A DNA stretch of 64,000 nt from Citrobacter sp. Awk 4. GTDB taxonomy: Bacteria > Pseudomonadota > Gammaproteobacteria > Enterobacterales > Enterobacteriaceae. The stretch is taken from the NCBI RefSeq assembly GCF_028069725.1, contig NZ_JANEWG010000027.1, forward strand, positions 1 to 64,000, written 5' to 3'. The first letter of the stretch is position 1. The number at the start of each line of letters is the position of its first letter. A program made the translations under genes and the position numbers. Below are positions 1 to 9,385 of this stretch, piece after piece. The notes under the pieces were generated by a model. That model had not been told where the DNA came from and made no database searches. It saw only the letters and a list, made by a program, of their open reading frames with translations.

Positions 1-297
1 GTTCCATTAGATGACTTAAAGTAGGGTAAGTGATATTGATATGTAAAAAATATGCATAACATTAATCACGGATAGTATGCTCAATAACGTCATCGTTACG
101 CTTTAACGAATGCCACAGGGTGTGATCCGGATGAAATATTGACGGTAAAAATGGGCATGATGCGTGCTGGCGTCATTTACCGTTTATGCTTTCTTGCTGA
201 CCCTGAAGCAGGGCTGGATATCAGCCTGCCAGCGAGTACTTGCAATCGCAAACTGCTTTCCTTACTCTATTAATATTAAAGAGATTTGTACTACTCA
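1..297. other. AT-rich intergenic region upstream of the thiM riboswitch
   Basis: No convincing gene is visible on either strand; the short open frames have no good ribosome binding site and no recognisable product. The last 60 bases are AT-rich and should carry the thiM promoter, for example around the TATTAA at about 269-274, but I see no clear -35/-10 pair. Confidence 0.4.
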
Positions 298-377
298 ACG
301 ACTCGGGGTGCCCTTCTTTGTGAAGGCTGAGAAATACCCGTACTACCTGATCTGGATAATGCCAGCGTAGGGAAGTC
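298..377 (+). promoter_or_regulatory. TPP riboswitch (THI element) controlling thiMD
   Basis: The sequence carries the conserved THI-box blocks: CGGGGTGCCC, then the pyrimidine-sensing block GAAGGCTGAGAAATACCCG, then ACCTGATCTGGATAATGCC and GCGTAGGGAAGT. It matches the E. coli thiM aptamer almost base for base. In that family, thiamine pyrophosphate binding sequesters the downstream Shine-Dalgarno sequence and so blocks translation of thiM. Here a CTTCTTCACG segment and the GGAG lie between the aptamer and the thiM ATG at 425, which fits the same expression platform. Confidence 0.96.
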
Positions 378-424
378 TGACACTGCTCGTGTCTCATCTT
401 CTTCACGCGGGCAGGAGCTGAACC

Positions 425-1213
425 ATGCAGCCTGACCTGCACAGCCGCGCTCTGGCGGCTCACACCTTGCACCAATTTCGTATATTTTCTCCCCTTACAC
501 ACTGTATGACCAATGATGTCGTACAGACGTTCACGGCAAACACCTTGCTGGCGTTAGGCGCTTCTCCTGCCATGGTGATTGAACCTGAAGAGGCGGGCCA
601 GTTTGCCGCCATTGCCAGTGCGCTTCTGATCAATGTCGGAACACTGACACAGGCGCGCGCTGAAGCCATGCGTGCGGCAGTGGAGCAGGCGCGCACTGCC
701 AATACCCCCTGGACGCTTGACCCTGTCGCCGTGGGCGGACTTGATTTCCGTCGTCGCTTTTGTCTGGCGCTGTTGGCGCTGCAACCTGCTGCCATTCGCG
801 GTAATGCGTCTGAAATTCTTGCGCTTGCCGGGATGTCTGCGGGCGGACGTGGAGTGGACACGACCGATACAGGCGCCTCGGCGATACCCGCAGCACGTGC
901 CCTGGCGCGTCAGTACGGAAGTGTCGTGGTGGTGACGGGAGAGGTGGATTATGTCACCGACGGCCAACGTATCGTCAGTGTCACCGGTGGTTCACCATTG
1001 ATGACGCGCGTCGTGGGTACGGGGTGTGCTTTATCCGCCGTGGTTGCCGCCTGCTGTGCGTTACCGGGGAATACGCTGGATAACGTTGCTTCCGCCTGTA
1101 GCTGGATGAAGCAAGCCGGACAAATGGCAACCGCACGCAGTCAGGGACCAGGCAGTTTTACTCCCGCTTTTCTTGATGCTCTTTATAACCTGCACACAGA
1201 GGAATACGCATGA
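425..1213 (+). CDS. thiM: hydroxyethylthiazole kinase
   Basis: 262 aa, the usual length. The enzyme phosphorylates 4-methyl-5-(2-hydroxyethyl)thiazole, a thiamine salvage step in the cytoplasm. The protein is close to E. coli ThiM throughout: [25 protein letters not shown] near residues 27-51 (substrate loop), [11 protein letters not shown] and the C-terminal [14 protein letters not shown] phosphate-binding segment with its catalytic cysteine. The ATG at 425 follows GGAG at a good distance and sits just after the TPP riboswitch, so expression should fall when thiamine pyrophosphate is abundant. It overlaps thiD by four bases (ATGA), indicating a translationally coupled operon. Confidence 0.96.
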   Translation: MQPDLHSRALAAHTLHQFRIFSPLTHCMTNDVVQTFTANTLLALGASPAMVIEPEEAGQFAAIASALLINVGTLTQARAEAMRAAVEQARTANTPWTLDPVAVGGLDFRRRFCLALLALQPAAIRGNASEILALAGMSAGGRGVDTTDTGASAIPAARALARQYGSVVVVTGEVDYVTDGQRIVSVTGGSPLMTRVVGTGCALSAVVAACCALPGNTLDNVASACSWMKQAGQMATARSQGPGSFTPAFLDALYNLHTEEYA

Positions 1214-2010
1214 AACGAATCAATGCCTTAACGATTGCGGGTACGGATCCCAGCGGCGGAGCGGGAATCCAGGCCGATCTGAAAACATTCTCGGCGCTCG
1301 GTGCGTATGGTTGCTCTGTTATTACCGCACTGGTGGCGCAAAATACGCGCGGGGTTCAGTCGGTCTATCGAATCGAACCTGATTTTGTCGCGGCGCAGCT
1401 TGATTCGGTGTTCAACGATGTGCGAATTGATACCACCAAGATCGGTATGCTGGCAGAAACGGATATTGTTGAGGCGGTGGCCGAACGTTTACAGCGCCAT
1501 CAGGTGAAAAATGTGGTGCTGGATACCGTTATGCTGGCAAAAAGCGGCGATCCGCTGCTTTCGCCTTCCGCCATTGAGACGTTGCGAACCCGCTTGCTGC
1601 CGCAGGTATCGATCATTACGCCAAATTTACCTGAAGCCGCAGCGCTGCTGAACGCTGACCATGCGCGAAGCGAGCGGGAAATGCTGGAACAAGGTCGCGC
1701 GCTGCTGGCAATGGGCTGCGGCGCGGTGCTCATGAAAGGTGGGCATCTGGACGATGCGCAAAGCCCGGACTGGCTGTTTACGCGTGAAGGCGAGGTGCGG
1801 TTTACCGCCCCCAGAGTAAACACCAAAAACACGCATGGCACGGGCTGTACGCTGTCGGCGGCGCTGGCCGCGCTTCGTCCTCGTCATCAAAATTGGGCAG
1901 AAACGGTGCAAGAGGCAAAAACCTGGCTTTCTGCGGCGTTGGCTCAGGCAGATACGCTGGAAGTGGGCGAGGGGATTGGTCCGGTACATCATTTCCACGC
2001 GTGGTGGTAA
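1210..2010 (+). CDS. thiD: hydroxymethylpyrimidine / phosphomethylpyrimidine kinase
   Basis: 266 aa, full length. The enzyme phosphorylates HMP and then HMP-phosphate to give the pyrimidine pyrophosphate used by thiamine phosphate synthase. The sequence shows the ribokinase-like fold signatures: the N-terminal [20 protein letters not shown], the central [15 protein letters not shown], and the C-terminal [15 protein letters not shown] anion hole with catalytic cysteine. Its ATG overlaps the thiM stop, so it shares the riboswitch-controlled message. The next gene, yegW, starts 43 bases downstream on the same strand with no obvious terminator between. Confidence 0.96.
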   Translation: MKRINALTIAGTDPSGGAGIQADLKTFSALGAYGCSVITALVAQNTRGVQSVYRIEPDFVAAQLDSVFNDVRIDTTKIGMLAETDIVEAVAERLQRHQVKNVVLDTVMLAKSGDPLLSPSAIETLRTRLLPQVSIITPNLPEAAALLNADHARSEREMLEQGRALLAMGCGAVLMKGGHLDDAQSPDWLFTREGEVRFTAPRVNTKNTHGTGCTLSAALAALRPRHQNWAETVQEAKTWLSAALAQADTLEVGEGIGPVHHFHAWW

Positions 2011-2053
2011 AGGTAGTATACTGGCGACAGACTCGTCTGCCTGGAAAAGATAA

Positions 2054-2800
2054 ATGGAACAATCGCATACCCGGCTGATTGCGCAACTGAACGAACGAAT
2101 TTCAGCGGCGGATAATACGCCGCTGTACATGAAGTTTGCAGAAACGGTCAAGAATGCTGTGCGTAGCGGTATTCTTGAACATGGCAATATTTTGCCTGGT
2201 GAGCGTGATCTTAGCCAGTTGACTGGCGTTTCGCGAATTACGGTTCGTAAAGCGATGCAAGCACTGGAAGAAGAAGGGGTAGTAACCCGTGCGCGCGGGT
2301 ACGGAACGCAAATCAACAATATCTTTGAGTACTCCCTCAAAGAGGCGCGTGGTTTTTCTCAACAGGTGGTTTTGCGCGGTAAAAAGCCCGATACACTGTG
2401 GGTCAATAAACGCGTCGTCACCTGTCCGGACGATGTGGCGCAACAACTGGCGATTGCGAGCGGAAGTGATGTCTTCCTGCTAAAACGCATTCGCTATGTG
2501 GATGAAGACGCGGTTTCCATCGAAGAGTCATGGGTACCGGTGCATCTTATTCATGATGTGGATGCCATTGGCGTCTCACTGTATGACTATTTCCGCAGCC
2601 AGCACATTTTTCCCCAGCGTACGCGTTCTCGCGTTAGCGCCAGCATGCCGGATGCTGAGTTTCAGTCACATATTCAGATGGACAGCAAAGTGCCGGTGCT
2701 GGTGATAAAGCAGGTGGCGCTTGATCAACAACAGCGGCCCATTGAGTACAGCATCAGCTATTGTCGAAGCGATCTATACGTTTTTGTGTGCGAGGAGTAG
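2054..2800 (+). CDS. yegW: GntR/HutC-family transcriptional regulator
   Basis: 248 aa, same length as E. coli YegW. The N-terminal winged helix-turn-helix spans about residues 20-90 (LPGERDLSQLTGVSRITVRKAMQALEEEGVVTRARGYGT), and the C-terminal UTRA ligand-binding domain runs from about residue 100 to the end. The effector is unknown. It converges on the yegT-yegU-yegV operon, and its last 27 bases overlap the end of yegV on the opposite strand. A local role in regulating that operon is likely from context, but no operator was identified. Confidence 0.9.
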   Translation: MEQSHTRLIAQLNERISAADNTPLYMKFAETVKNAVRSGILEHGNILPGERDLSQLTGVSRITVRKAMQALEEEGVVTRARGYGTQINNIFEYSLKEARGFSQQVVLRGKKPDTLWVNKRVVTCPDDVAQQLAIASGSDVFLLKRIRYVDEDAVSIEESWVPVHLIHDVDAIGVSLYDYFRSQHIFPQRTRSRVSASMPDAEFQSHIQMDSKVPVLVIKQVALDQQQRPIEYSISYCRSDLYVFVCEE

Positions 2801-3739
2801 TTCTTCGCGCCGTGGCGCGCAGTCTCCCCCGCGATGCCCAACCACCCAGGATGCCACTGCGTTGCCGAGCAGCACGGCATCCGCCAATGACCAGCCGGAT
2901 GACAGTCCGGCCAGCACACCTCCGGCATGGCTGTCTCCTGCGCCGATAGTGTCTACAACCTCAACCGGAAACGCCGGGATGCAGTCCGCAGCGTGCTCGC
3001 TGAAATACCATGCGCCGTCTTTATCGTGGCGCACAACAACCGGTGCGGAAAACCGTGCCAGCCAGGCTGCGCCAAAGGCGGTCATTTCTGTACTGAGTTC
3101 AAAACGTTCGGCAGCGATTTCCGCCTCCTGGCGATTGAGAGATACCAGAGGACGCAGCGCCATAATCCGTGACATTAATGCGTCGGGAATATCGCCGATG
3201 CGTGGACCGAAATCGATAAAAGGTGTCACGTCATCTAAACTTTCCAGCCAGCATACCAACCGTTCACCACACGGAGAGGCGAGCTGATAGCCGGAAAGAT
3301 AAAGCAAACTCTGGCGGGGGATGGATAACTGCGCCAGCCAGTCGCTATTCCACTGGTTTTCTACGCCGCTGAACGACATAAAGGTGCGTTCGCCATCAGG
3401 CTCCACCAGGGCCAGGCACCAACCGTTGTCGCCTTCGGCATTGTCGATCAGGCTCTGCAACCCCTCTTTTGCCATTCGGTTACGGATAATATCGGCCCAT
3501 ACACCCTGGCCCAGCGGCAGGGCATTGCTGGCTTCAATCCCCAGCCGTTTTAAGGCCACGGCGATATTCAGCGCGCAGCCGCCGACATGCACGCCTTGTT
3601 GCTTTAGCTCAATGTCGCAGCCGCGCCAGGGCAGAGTCCAGGCATCGGCAATCACGTCAATGACTGCCGCACCTACCACGGTGACAGGGCGGCGGGTGGT
3701 CAGGGTCGGTAACAGATCTCGCAGGTGCGCAGCATTCAT
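2774..3739 (-). CDS. yegV: PfkB-family sugar/nucleoside kinase
   Basis: 321 aa, equal to E. coli YegV. PfkB features are visible: the N-terminal GAAVIDVIADAWTLP, the glycine-rich GGCALNIAVALKRLG around residue 52, and the C-terminal DTIGAGDSHAGGVLAGL signature containing the catalytic aspartate and anion hole. The substrate is not established. It is the last gene of yegT-yegU-yegV; its ATG overlaps the yegU stop by four bases. Together with a transporter and an ADP-ribosylglycohydrolase-like protein, it suggests uptake and phosphorylation of a nucleoside or sugar (inference). Confidence 0.9.
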   Translation of the reverse strand: MNAAHLRDLLPTLTTRRPVTVVGAAVIDVIADAWTLPWRGCDIELKQQGVHVGGCALNIAVALKRLGIEASNALPLGQGVWADIIRNRMAKEGLQSLIDNAEGDNGWCLALVEPDGERTFMSFSGVENQWNSDWLAQLSIPRQSLLYLSGYQLASPCGERLVCWLESLDDVTPFIDFGPRIGDIPDALMSRIMALRPLVSLNRQEAEIAAERFELSTEMTAFGAAWLARFSAPVVVRHDKDGAWYFSEHAADCIPAFPVEVVDTIGAGDSHAGGVLAGLSSGWSLADAVLLGNAVASWVVGHRGGDCAPRREELLLAHKNV

Positions 3740-4740
3740 GATACCTCCCGTCGTTGACGCAAACGCACCAGCCCGGTGGCGTAGCGAGCAAAATCCAGCT
3801 GATTAACGGCATCCAGTTCTTGTTTCAGGTTCGGGGAGATAGCCCCAACACCGTGAATAGCGCCGCAAATGGCGGTCGCCATCGCGCCAATGGTGTCGGT
3901 ATCGCCACCGAGGTTGGCGCAGAGAATCGCGCAACGATTCGGGTCGGTCTGCGCCAGCTCCACCATCGCGATGGCGCAGGGGACGGATTCAATGGTGCTG
4001 GTCCCCGCCCCGACGACCTGATAGAGCTGTTCGCTGGCGGATTCAACGCCGTTGGCTTCACGAACGATCTTCAGCGCCAGTTCCAGGCGGGCCGAGAGCG
4101 AAGCGCTAAAGGTGGTGATGCGTTTTTGCTGGGCGTGATAGGCAATGGCAGGCAGTGAGTCGACAATTCCCTCCCAGGGCTCGCCATCAATCGCCCGGGA
4201 AATCGCCCACGCGACCACCACGGCGCCCGCCACCGCGAGATCGGACTTGTGCGTTGGACTGGAGGCCAGCGCCACCTCATCGATAAAGGTATCCAGAGAA
4301 TGCGTCGGCAGCAGACAGCCTAACGGTGAAACGCGCATCGCAGCACCGTTAGTGACGCCGTTGTTCTCAAGTTCAGCCACCGGTTTACCGTCGCGGATGG
4401 CGTTAAGGGCAATTTTGGAGGTCGGGCCCAGCACGTTTTTGTTGAAAGCGTCGAAGCGTTCCGCCCACGCCAGAATGTTGCGTCCGATCACCTCAGGATT
4501 AATTTTCCCGTCACATTCGAGCAAGGCATCCGCCAGACACAACGCCATGGACGTATCGTCAGTAAACTCCGCCCTTCCAAAATAACAGGCGGCGTTGTTC
4601 TCCTCCGGACCTGCCAGGAAACGGTCAATCCAGCCAAAATGTGCTTTCACGCGCGTTCTTGGCCACAGTTCCGACGGCATTCCCATCGCATCTCCTAATG
4701 CTTGCCCGTAAAGCGCGCCGAGAATACGTTCAGCTTTCAT
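3736..4740 (-). CDS. yegU: ADP-ribosylglycohydrolase family protein
   Basis: 334 aa, same length as E. coli YegU. Family metal-binding motifs are intact: ALGDAMGMPSE near the N-terminus, the DDTSMALCLADALL block near residue 60 and the C-terminal GGDTDTIGAMA. Members cleave N-glycosidic bonds to ADP-ribose or related compounds using two magnesium ions; the YegU substrate is unknown. It is the middle gene of the operon, with four-base overlaps on both sides (yegT upstream, yegV downstream), so translation is probably coupled. Confidence 0.9.
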   Translation of the reverse strand: MKAERILGALYGQALGDAMGMPSELWPRTRVKAHFGWIDRFLAGPEENNAACYFGRAEFTDDTSMALCLADALLECDGKINPEVIGRNILAWAERFDAFNKNVLGPTSKIALNAIRDGKPVAELENNGVTNGAAMRVSPLGCLLPTHSLDTFIDEVALASSPTHKSDLAVAGAVVVAWAISRAIDGEPWEGIVDSLPAIAYHAQQKRITTFSASLSARLELALKIVREANGVESASEQLYQVVGAGTSTIESVPCAIAMVELAQTDPNRCAILCANLGGDTDTIGAMATAICGAIHGVGAISPNLKQELDAVNQLDFARYATGLVRLRQRREVS

Positions 4741-6014
4741 TTTACTTCCCCTTTTGTCAGTGCAATATCGCGGTCGTCCACGTTAATCGCGGTGATTTCC
4801 TTATCGGATTCGCGAAAGAAAATCATAAACAGGACAGCAATCACCGCGATCATCACCGCGCCAAATGTCCACATACCCGCCCAGTTGAAGGTGAGGCCGT
4901 TGACAGGTTCTTTATACGCATACATCTTTTCCATCATCATGCCGCCAAGTCGATAACCCAGCAGACTGCCAAACCCCTGACAGCAGAGCGTAATCAGACC
5001 CTGAGCTGCCGTACGCATATGAACGGGCGCTTTTTTGTCGACATAGATGTAAGCCGTTACGTAGTAGAAGTCGTAACTCACCCCATGAAGCAGAATGCCG
5101 AGGAACAGCAGGGCGTAAGTGAAGTATTCCTCTGCGCCGCCGTAAATAAAGAATCCATAGCGAATGGCGGCGGTGATAAGACCCAGTAATAGAACCTTTT
5201 TAATACCAAAGCGTTTGGTAAAGAAAGGCAATGCCAGCATAAAGAAGATTTCAGAGAACTGTCCAAGCGTCATCCAGCCGGTCGCATTCTGCATCCCCAC
5301 TTCCGTCAGATAGCCATTGGCGAAGATGTAGTAAAACGCCAGCGGCATGGCAAACAGGAATGAACAAAAGAAGAAGACCAGAAAGTTTTTATCACGCAGC
5401 AGGATAAGCGCGTCCAGACCCAGCATCACTTTGATATCCAGCTTGCCGGTGCTTTTTGGCGGCGTATCCGGCAGGAAGAGGGCAAAGACGCCCAGCAGTG
5501 CCGAGCTGGCAGCGGTGATAAGCAACGGAATATTGGTCGGCGAGATATCGCTGTAACCCAGCATCTGCGGTAAGAATCCGCAGGCCAGGCCGGAGGCAAT
5601 CCAGCCAATCGTCCCCATGACGCGGATGCGCGGAAAGTCGCTTTCAACGTCCGGTACGTTGGCAAACGCAATGCTGTTGGTTAACGCGATGGTCGGCATA
5701 TAGGTGAGCGAGTAGGCCAACAGCAGCGGGAAGAAACCGGAAAATGTTGTCTGCTGCGCGGCGAAATACATCAACACGGCGCCTGCAAACATCAGTACCG
5801 CTAACACTTTTTGTGCGGAGAAAAAGCGGTCAGTTAACGAACCGACGAGGATAGGGGAAAGGATGGCGGCGATGGCAGTACAGGCGTAAGACCAGCCGAT
5901 TTCTCCGGCGGTAAAACCACTTTTACTCAGCCACAACCATAAAGGGACGAACCAGGCGCCCCAGATAAACCACTCAACAAACATCATGAACGACAGCTTC
6001 ACTGTAGTTTTCAT
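4737..6014 (-). CDS. yegT: nucleoside:H+ symporter family transporter
   Basis: Inner-membrane transporter of the NHS/MFS type, 425 aa from the chosen ATG, the same length as E. coli YegT, with about twelve hydrophobic segments. The open frame extends upstream to 6059, but homology begins at MKTTVKLSFMMFVEW, so the start is placed at 6014. By similarity to NupG/XapB it should import nucleosides; the substrate is unproven. It is the first gene of yegTUV and is divergent from fbaB. Confidence 0.9.
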   Translation of the reverse strand: MKTTVKLSFMMFVEWFIWGAWFVPLWLWLSKSGFTAGEIGWSYACTAIAAILSPILVGSLTDRFFSAQKVLAVLMFAGAVLMYFAAQQTTFSGFFPLLLAYSLTYMPTIALTNSIAFANVPDVESDFPRIRVMGTIGWIASGLACGFLPQMLGYSDISPTNIPLLITAASSALLGVFALFLPDTPPKSTGKLDIKVMLGLDALILLRDKNFLVFFFCSFLFAMPLAFYYIFANGYLTEVGMQNATGWMTLGQFSEIFFMLALPFFTKRFGIKKVLLLGLITAAIRYGFFIYGGAEEYFTYALLFLGILLHGVSYDFYYVTAYIYVDKKAPVHMRTAAQGLITLCCQGFGSLLGYRLGGMMMEKMYAYKEPVNGLTFNWAGMWTFGAVMIAVIAVLFMIFFRESDKEITAINVDDRDIALTKGEVK

Positions 6015-6199
6015 CTTTAAATCCTTCATGACAGGTAAGGTACGCTCAAACACTACCATTAAATAATACCTTTAAAATACCTTTGGGCTGCAAATTTGAC
6101 CGTTGTAACACTTTTTCGTACGTGAATCGTGCCAGCAGATAGCGCTGAAAAGTGCCTTAAAGTTGGAAAAAATGCCCACCTGATACCAGGCTTATGGCT

Positions 6200-6249
6200 G
6201 CCCGCAAAAAGGCGGGTCAGGAAAATACACACTCCGATACGCAATCGGA
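6200..6249 (+). other. two small hairpins in the fbaB leader
   Basis: Two inverted repeats lie in tandem between the divergent yegT and fbaB genes: GCCCGC (6200-6205) with GCGGGT (6212-6217), and TCCGAT (6233-6238) with ATCGGA (6244-6249). The second ends 17 bases before the fbaB ATG, just upstream of its GGGAG. Neither has a following T-run, so a leader or attenuator role is only a possibility. Confidence 0.35.
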
Positions 6250-6266
6250 ATGACGGGAGCATAGCT

Positions 6267-7319
6267 ATGACTGATATTGCGCAGTTGCTTGGCAAAGACG
6301 CCGACAGCCTTTTACAGCATCGTTGTATGACCATTCCTTCTGATCAACTTTATCTGCCCGGACAGGACTACGTTGACCGCGTGATGGTGGATAATAATCG
6401 CCCGCCCGCCGTCCTTCGTAACATGCAGACGCTGTACAACACCGGACGTCTGGCAGGGACCGGGTATCTTTCTATTTTACCTGTCGATCAGGGGGTAGAA
6501 CACTCTGCCGGGGCGTCCTTTGCGGCGAATCCACTTTATTTTGATCCGAAGAATATTGTGGAACTGGCTATTGAGGCGGGCTGTAACTGTGTGGCCTCCA
6601 CTTACGGCGTTCTGGCGTCGGTGTCACGACGTTATGCCCACCGCATACCGTTCCTCGTGAAACTCAACCACAACGAGACGCTGAGCTACCCCAACACCTT
6701 TGATCAAACGCTGTATGCCAGCGTCGAGCAGGCATTCAATATGGGCGCGGTAGCGGTTGGCGCAACCATCTATTTTGGTTCACCAGAGTCGCGCCGCCAG
6801 ATTGAAGAGATCTCAGCCGCCTTTGAGCGTGCGCATGAGCTGGGAATGGTGACCGTGCTCTGGGCGTATCTGCGCAATTCAGCCTTCAAGAAAGATGGCG
6901 TAGATTACCATGTCTCTGCCGATCTGACCGGGCAGGCTAACCACCTGGCGGCGACCATTGGCGCGGACATCGTCAAACAGAAAATGGCGGAAAATAACGG
7001 TGGCTATAAAGCCGTTAACTTCGGCTATACCGATGACCGTGTTTACAGCAAGCTGACCAGCGATAACCCCATCGATTTGGTGCGTTACCAACTGGCGAAC
7101 TGCTACATGGGGCGTGCAGGGCTGATTAACTCTGGCGGTGCCGCCGGCGGGGAAACCGATCTCAGTGATGCCGTACGTACTGCGGTTATCAACAAACGTG
7201 CAGGCGGCATGGGCCTGATTCTGGGGCGCAAAGCCTTTAAGAAATCGATGGCGGACGGCGTGAAATTGATCAATGCCGTACAGGATGTCTATCTGGACAG
7301 TAAAGTGACTATCGCCTGA
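6267..7319 (+). CDS. fbaB: class I fructose-bisphosphate aldolase (DhnA type)
   Basis: 350 aa from the ATG at 6267. The open frame begins earlier, but the E. coli protein starts [13 protein letters not shown], and the ATG follows GGGAG at a suitable distance. The enzyme interconverts fructose 1,6-bisphosphate with dihydroxyacetone phosphate and glyceraldehyde 3-phosphate via a Schiff base; the conserved lysine lies in GADIVKQKM around residue 236. In E. coli this isozyme serves gluconeogenic growth and is under Cra control. Here it sits beside yegS, since the E. coli gat genes are absent. Confidence 0.95.
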   Translation: MTDIAQLLGKDADSLLQHRCMTIPSDQLYLPGQDYVDRVMVDNNRPPAVLRNMQTLYNTGRLAGTGYLSILPVDQGVEHSAGASFAANPLYFDPKNIVELAIEAGCNCVASTYGVLASVSRRYAHRIPFLVKLNHNETLSYPNTFDQTLYASVEQAFNMGAVAVGATIYFGSPESRRQIEEISAAFERAHELGMVTVLWAYLRNSAFKKDGVDYHVSADLTGQANHLAATIGADIVKQKMAENNGGYKAVNFGYTDDRVYSKLTSDNPIDLVRYQLANCYMGRAGLINSGGAAGGETDLSDAVRTAVINKRAGGMGLILGRKAFKKSMADGVKLINAVQDVYLDSKVTIA

Positions 7320-7326
7320 TGTCACT

Positions 7327-7355
7327 CATTCCTCTCTCATTACGGGAGAGGAATG
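7327..7355. terminator. bidirectional terminator between fbaB and yegS
   Basis: Perfect 10-bp inverted repeat CATTCCTCTC (7327-7336) / GAGAGGAATG (7346-7355) with a 9-base loop, placed between the convergent ends of fbaB and yegS. It is followed by TTT on the plus strand only, so it is a weak Rho-independent terminator. Confidence 0.6.
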
Positions 7356-7367
7356 TTTACCCTGACT

Positions 7368-8267
7368 TCAGCGAAGTAGAGGACAGTCTGGCGGCAACCG
7401 ACAACGCAACGCGGCGGGCAGGATCTCAATGTGAAACTGTTGACCGCTGAGCGGTTCGCCATCCAGATTAAAGGTGATTTCATGGGGAGCCTGAATATCA
7501 AACCAGGATGACGCGCCGTCGATGATGTTCGGGTTTTCCTCGGGTTGCTTCAGTGTCGATAACAACGCAGGGAGGAGTTCTTCGCCCGTGAAAATCCGCA
7601 GCTGCAAAAGACCATCATTAATAAGCGCATCCGGGCAGAGCTGTTGTCCGCCTCCAGCCTGACGGCCATTTCCAATGCCAATGACCAGTGCGTCGCCTTG
7701 CCATTGAAAGTTTTCGCCACGGATTTCGCAACGGTCTGGTTTGAGGGTATCCATTCGCATCAACCCATGAATAAAGTACGACACGCCGCCCAGCGCCGCT
7801 TTCAGTTTTTCTGGCGTTTCGGTCGTGATCCGTGTACCGAATCCGCCGGTCGCCATATTAATAAAACAGGTTTTATCATTAACCTGTGCCATATCGATTT
7901 CCACCGCAGTACCGACGATGGCTAGCTTGAGAGCGTTGTCCAGCGCGTCAGGAATCCCCACGCTGGTGGCGAAATCATTGGCGGTGCCCAGCGGTAAAAT
8001 GCCAAGGGCAGGGACGTTTGGTGTCTGACACTGGATAAGCGCGGTAGACACTTCATTAATCGTGCCGTCGCCTCCCCCCGCGATAACAGTCTCAACGCCT
8101 AACTGGCGGGCCTCTTCAACAAAACGTTGCGCGTCGCCTTTTTCCCAGGTAACACGGACGTGAATCACCACGCCTTCGTTACGCAGCAACGCAATGGCTT
8201 CGCGCAGAAGTGGGTTATCCGCACTTTTGCCATTCAATATCAGTAAGCTGGCGGGGAATTTTTCCAT
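7368..8267 (-). CDS. yegS: lipid kinase YegS
   Basis: 299 aa, the E. coli length. Diacylglycerol-kinase-like catalytic domain with nucleotide loop [10 protein letters not shown] near residues 63-72 and the downstream [14 protein letters not shown]. coli YegS phosphorylates phosphatidylglycerol in vitro. The ATG at 8267 opens onto the variable island to its right. It converges on fbaB, sharing a hairpin. Confidence 0.94.
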   Translation of the reverse strand: MEKFPASLLILNGKSADNPLLREAIALLRNEGVVIHVRVTWEKGDAQRFVEEARQLGVETVIAGGGDGTINEVSTALIQCQTPNVPALGILPLGTANDFATSVGIPDALDNALKLAIVGTAVEIDMAQVNDKTCFINMATGGFGTRITTETPEKLKAALGGVSYFIHGLMRMDTLKPDRCEIRGENFQWQGDALVIGIGNGRQAGGGQQLCPDALINDGLLQLRIFTGEELLPALLSTLKQPEENPNIIDGASSWFDIQAPHEITFNLDGEPLSGQQFHIEILPAALRCRLPPDCPLLR

Positions 8268-8417
8268 CCGTTATCTGCTCTTTTCATTAATCTGCTGAAA
8301 GTGTAGAGCAGAACGGGAAAGAGAGGTTCAGAACAGGATGAAATGCAGGATCAATTCATCGTAAAGGTCTGCTTGGCAGTAGTCGCAATCAGCAGCGCAA
8401 TGCGGGTTATTCGGGTT

Positions 8418-8507
8418 TTAGCTCTTAGAGCGCTGGGCAATCAGCATCAGGAAACTGATATTCCCTTTTGTTACTCGTTGCCAATGCGACAACTTTTTCC
8501 GATACAT
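8418..8507 (-). CDS. possible 29-aa small protein
   Basis: Open frame of 29 codons, MYRKKLSHWQ..., with a short hydrophobic core (ISFLMLIA) flanked by basic residues. It is preceded by GGGAG eight bases before the ATG. It is transcribed toward yegS, about 150 bases upstream of the yegS start. I do not recognise it, and no function is claimed. The ribosome binding site is the main support; it could be chance. Confidence 0.3.
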   Translation of the reverse strand: MYRKKLSHWQRVTKGNISFLMLIAQRSKS

Positions 8508-8509
8508 GA

Positions 8510-9374
8510 CCTAAACTCCCATCATATACGCCAGCGGTACGAAACCGATTGGCGCAGCAACTGGCTTTCGGTGCCAGTGATGATGAACAACGAGCGAGGC
8601 ATTCGCAGATTGAAAATCGTCAATTACAGATATGTAAAGTGGATGAATGCAATAATGTCTATTATGATGCCCTGAAGGTAAAATCAAAAAAGGGAATTAA
8701 AGCAATGACTGTTGGATTAACGTCAGATGAGCCGGGATACAATTATACCTTCCAGTCAAAATTGCAGCCGGGAGAATATTTTGAATTCCGCCCCCGGAAT
8801 CCTCCTCTGAATTCAAAACCCATCGTAGATGATGAAAGCGGTATGTGCATTGGCTATTCCGTCGTTCAGGCTGCGGGATTATGGCAAATTTATGATGCTG
8901 ATGGTGTGTTCATCCGACTGGAAGAAGCACCGTTAGAAGCCCCTCTTATTGACCCAACAGACCTCGCCTTAATTGCGTTTGGTGCTTTTCGCCTTTTTCG
9001 GGCAGGTAGAGCAATGTTGGAGAGTGGTGTCAAAACTGCTCTGACAGTGAAACTCAGCGAGGCTACCGTCAGCATTTTGCGCGGTCGTCTTAAAATGGGA
9101 TTATCAGCACGTACTCTAAAAATGACTGGAACGTCTGCAAAGCATATGCTCAATGCTGGGCGCTACGTCCCTTTGCAAATACAGGAGAAGGTTATTCGTT
9201 ACGGTAAAAGAATGCCAGATCCGCGTAATGTTCATGGTTTTTTTCGTTACGAATCAGATTTGTATAAGCTTGTTGAGAATCGAGCAGAAAAAGGTACGTA
9301 TATTTAAAAAATATAAAATTGAGGTTGTTGTTCGTGAAAGAGACTGGACGATAACTCACTTTTTATGCAAGTGA
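8510..9374 (+). pseudogene. orphan polymorphic-toxin C-terminal fragment, frameshifted
   Basis: The frame is open from just after a TGA at 8507-8509 to a TAA at 9305-9307 (265 codons) and has no good ATG; only a TTG at 8549 is available. It looks like the C-terminal part of a larger toxin. A hydrophobic linker (DPTDLALIAFGAFRLFRAGRAM) leads to a toxin-like domain with RYGKRMPDP. The expected end, KIEVVVRERDWTITHFLCK, continues in the +1 frame to a TGA at 9372-9374. One base added or two lost in the TATATTT run near 9299-9305 would explain this. The VVRExDxTxxHF ending is typical of BECR-fold RNase toxins (family inference). The cognate immunity gene follows directly. Confidence 0.6.
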
Positions 9375-9385
9375 TGGGGTGGGAT

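Noticed and set aside
1627-2340. 237-codon minus-strand frame
   Set aside because: Spans parts of thiD and yegW in antisense; both are clear genes.
8343-8675. 110-codon plus-strand frame crossing the island border
   Set aside because: Its second half overlaps the better supported toxin fragment in another frame and no domain is seen.
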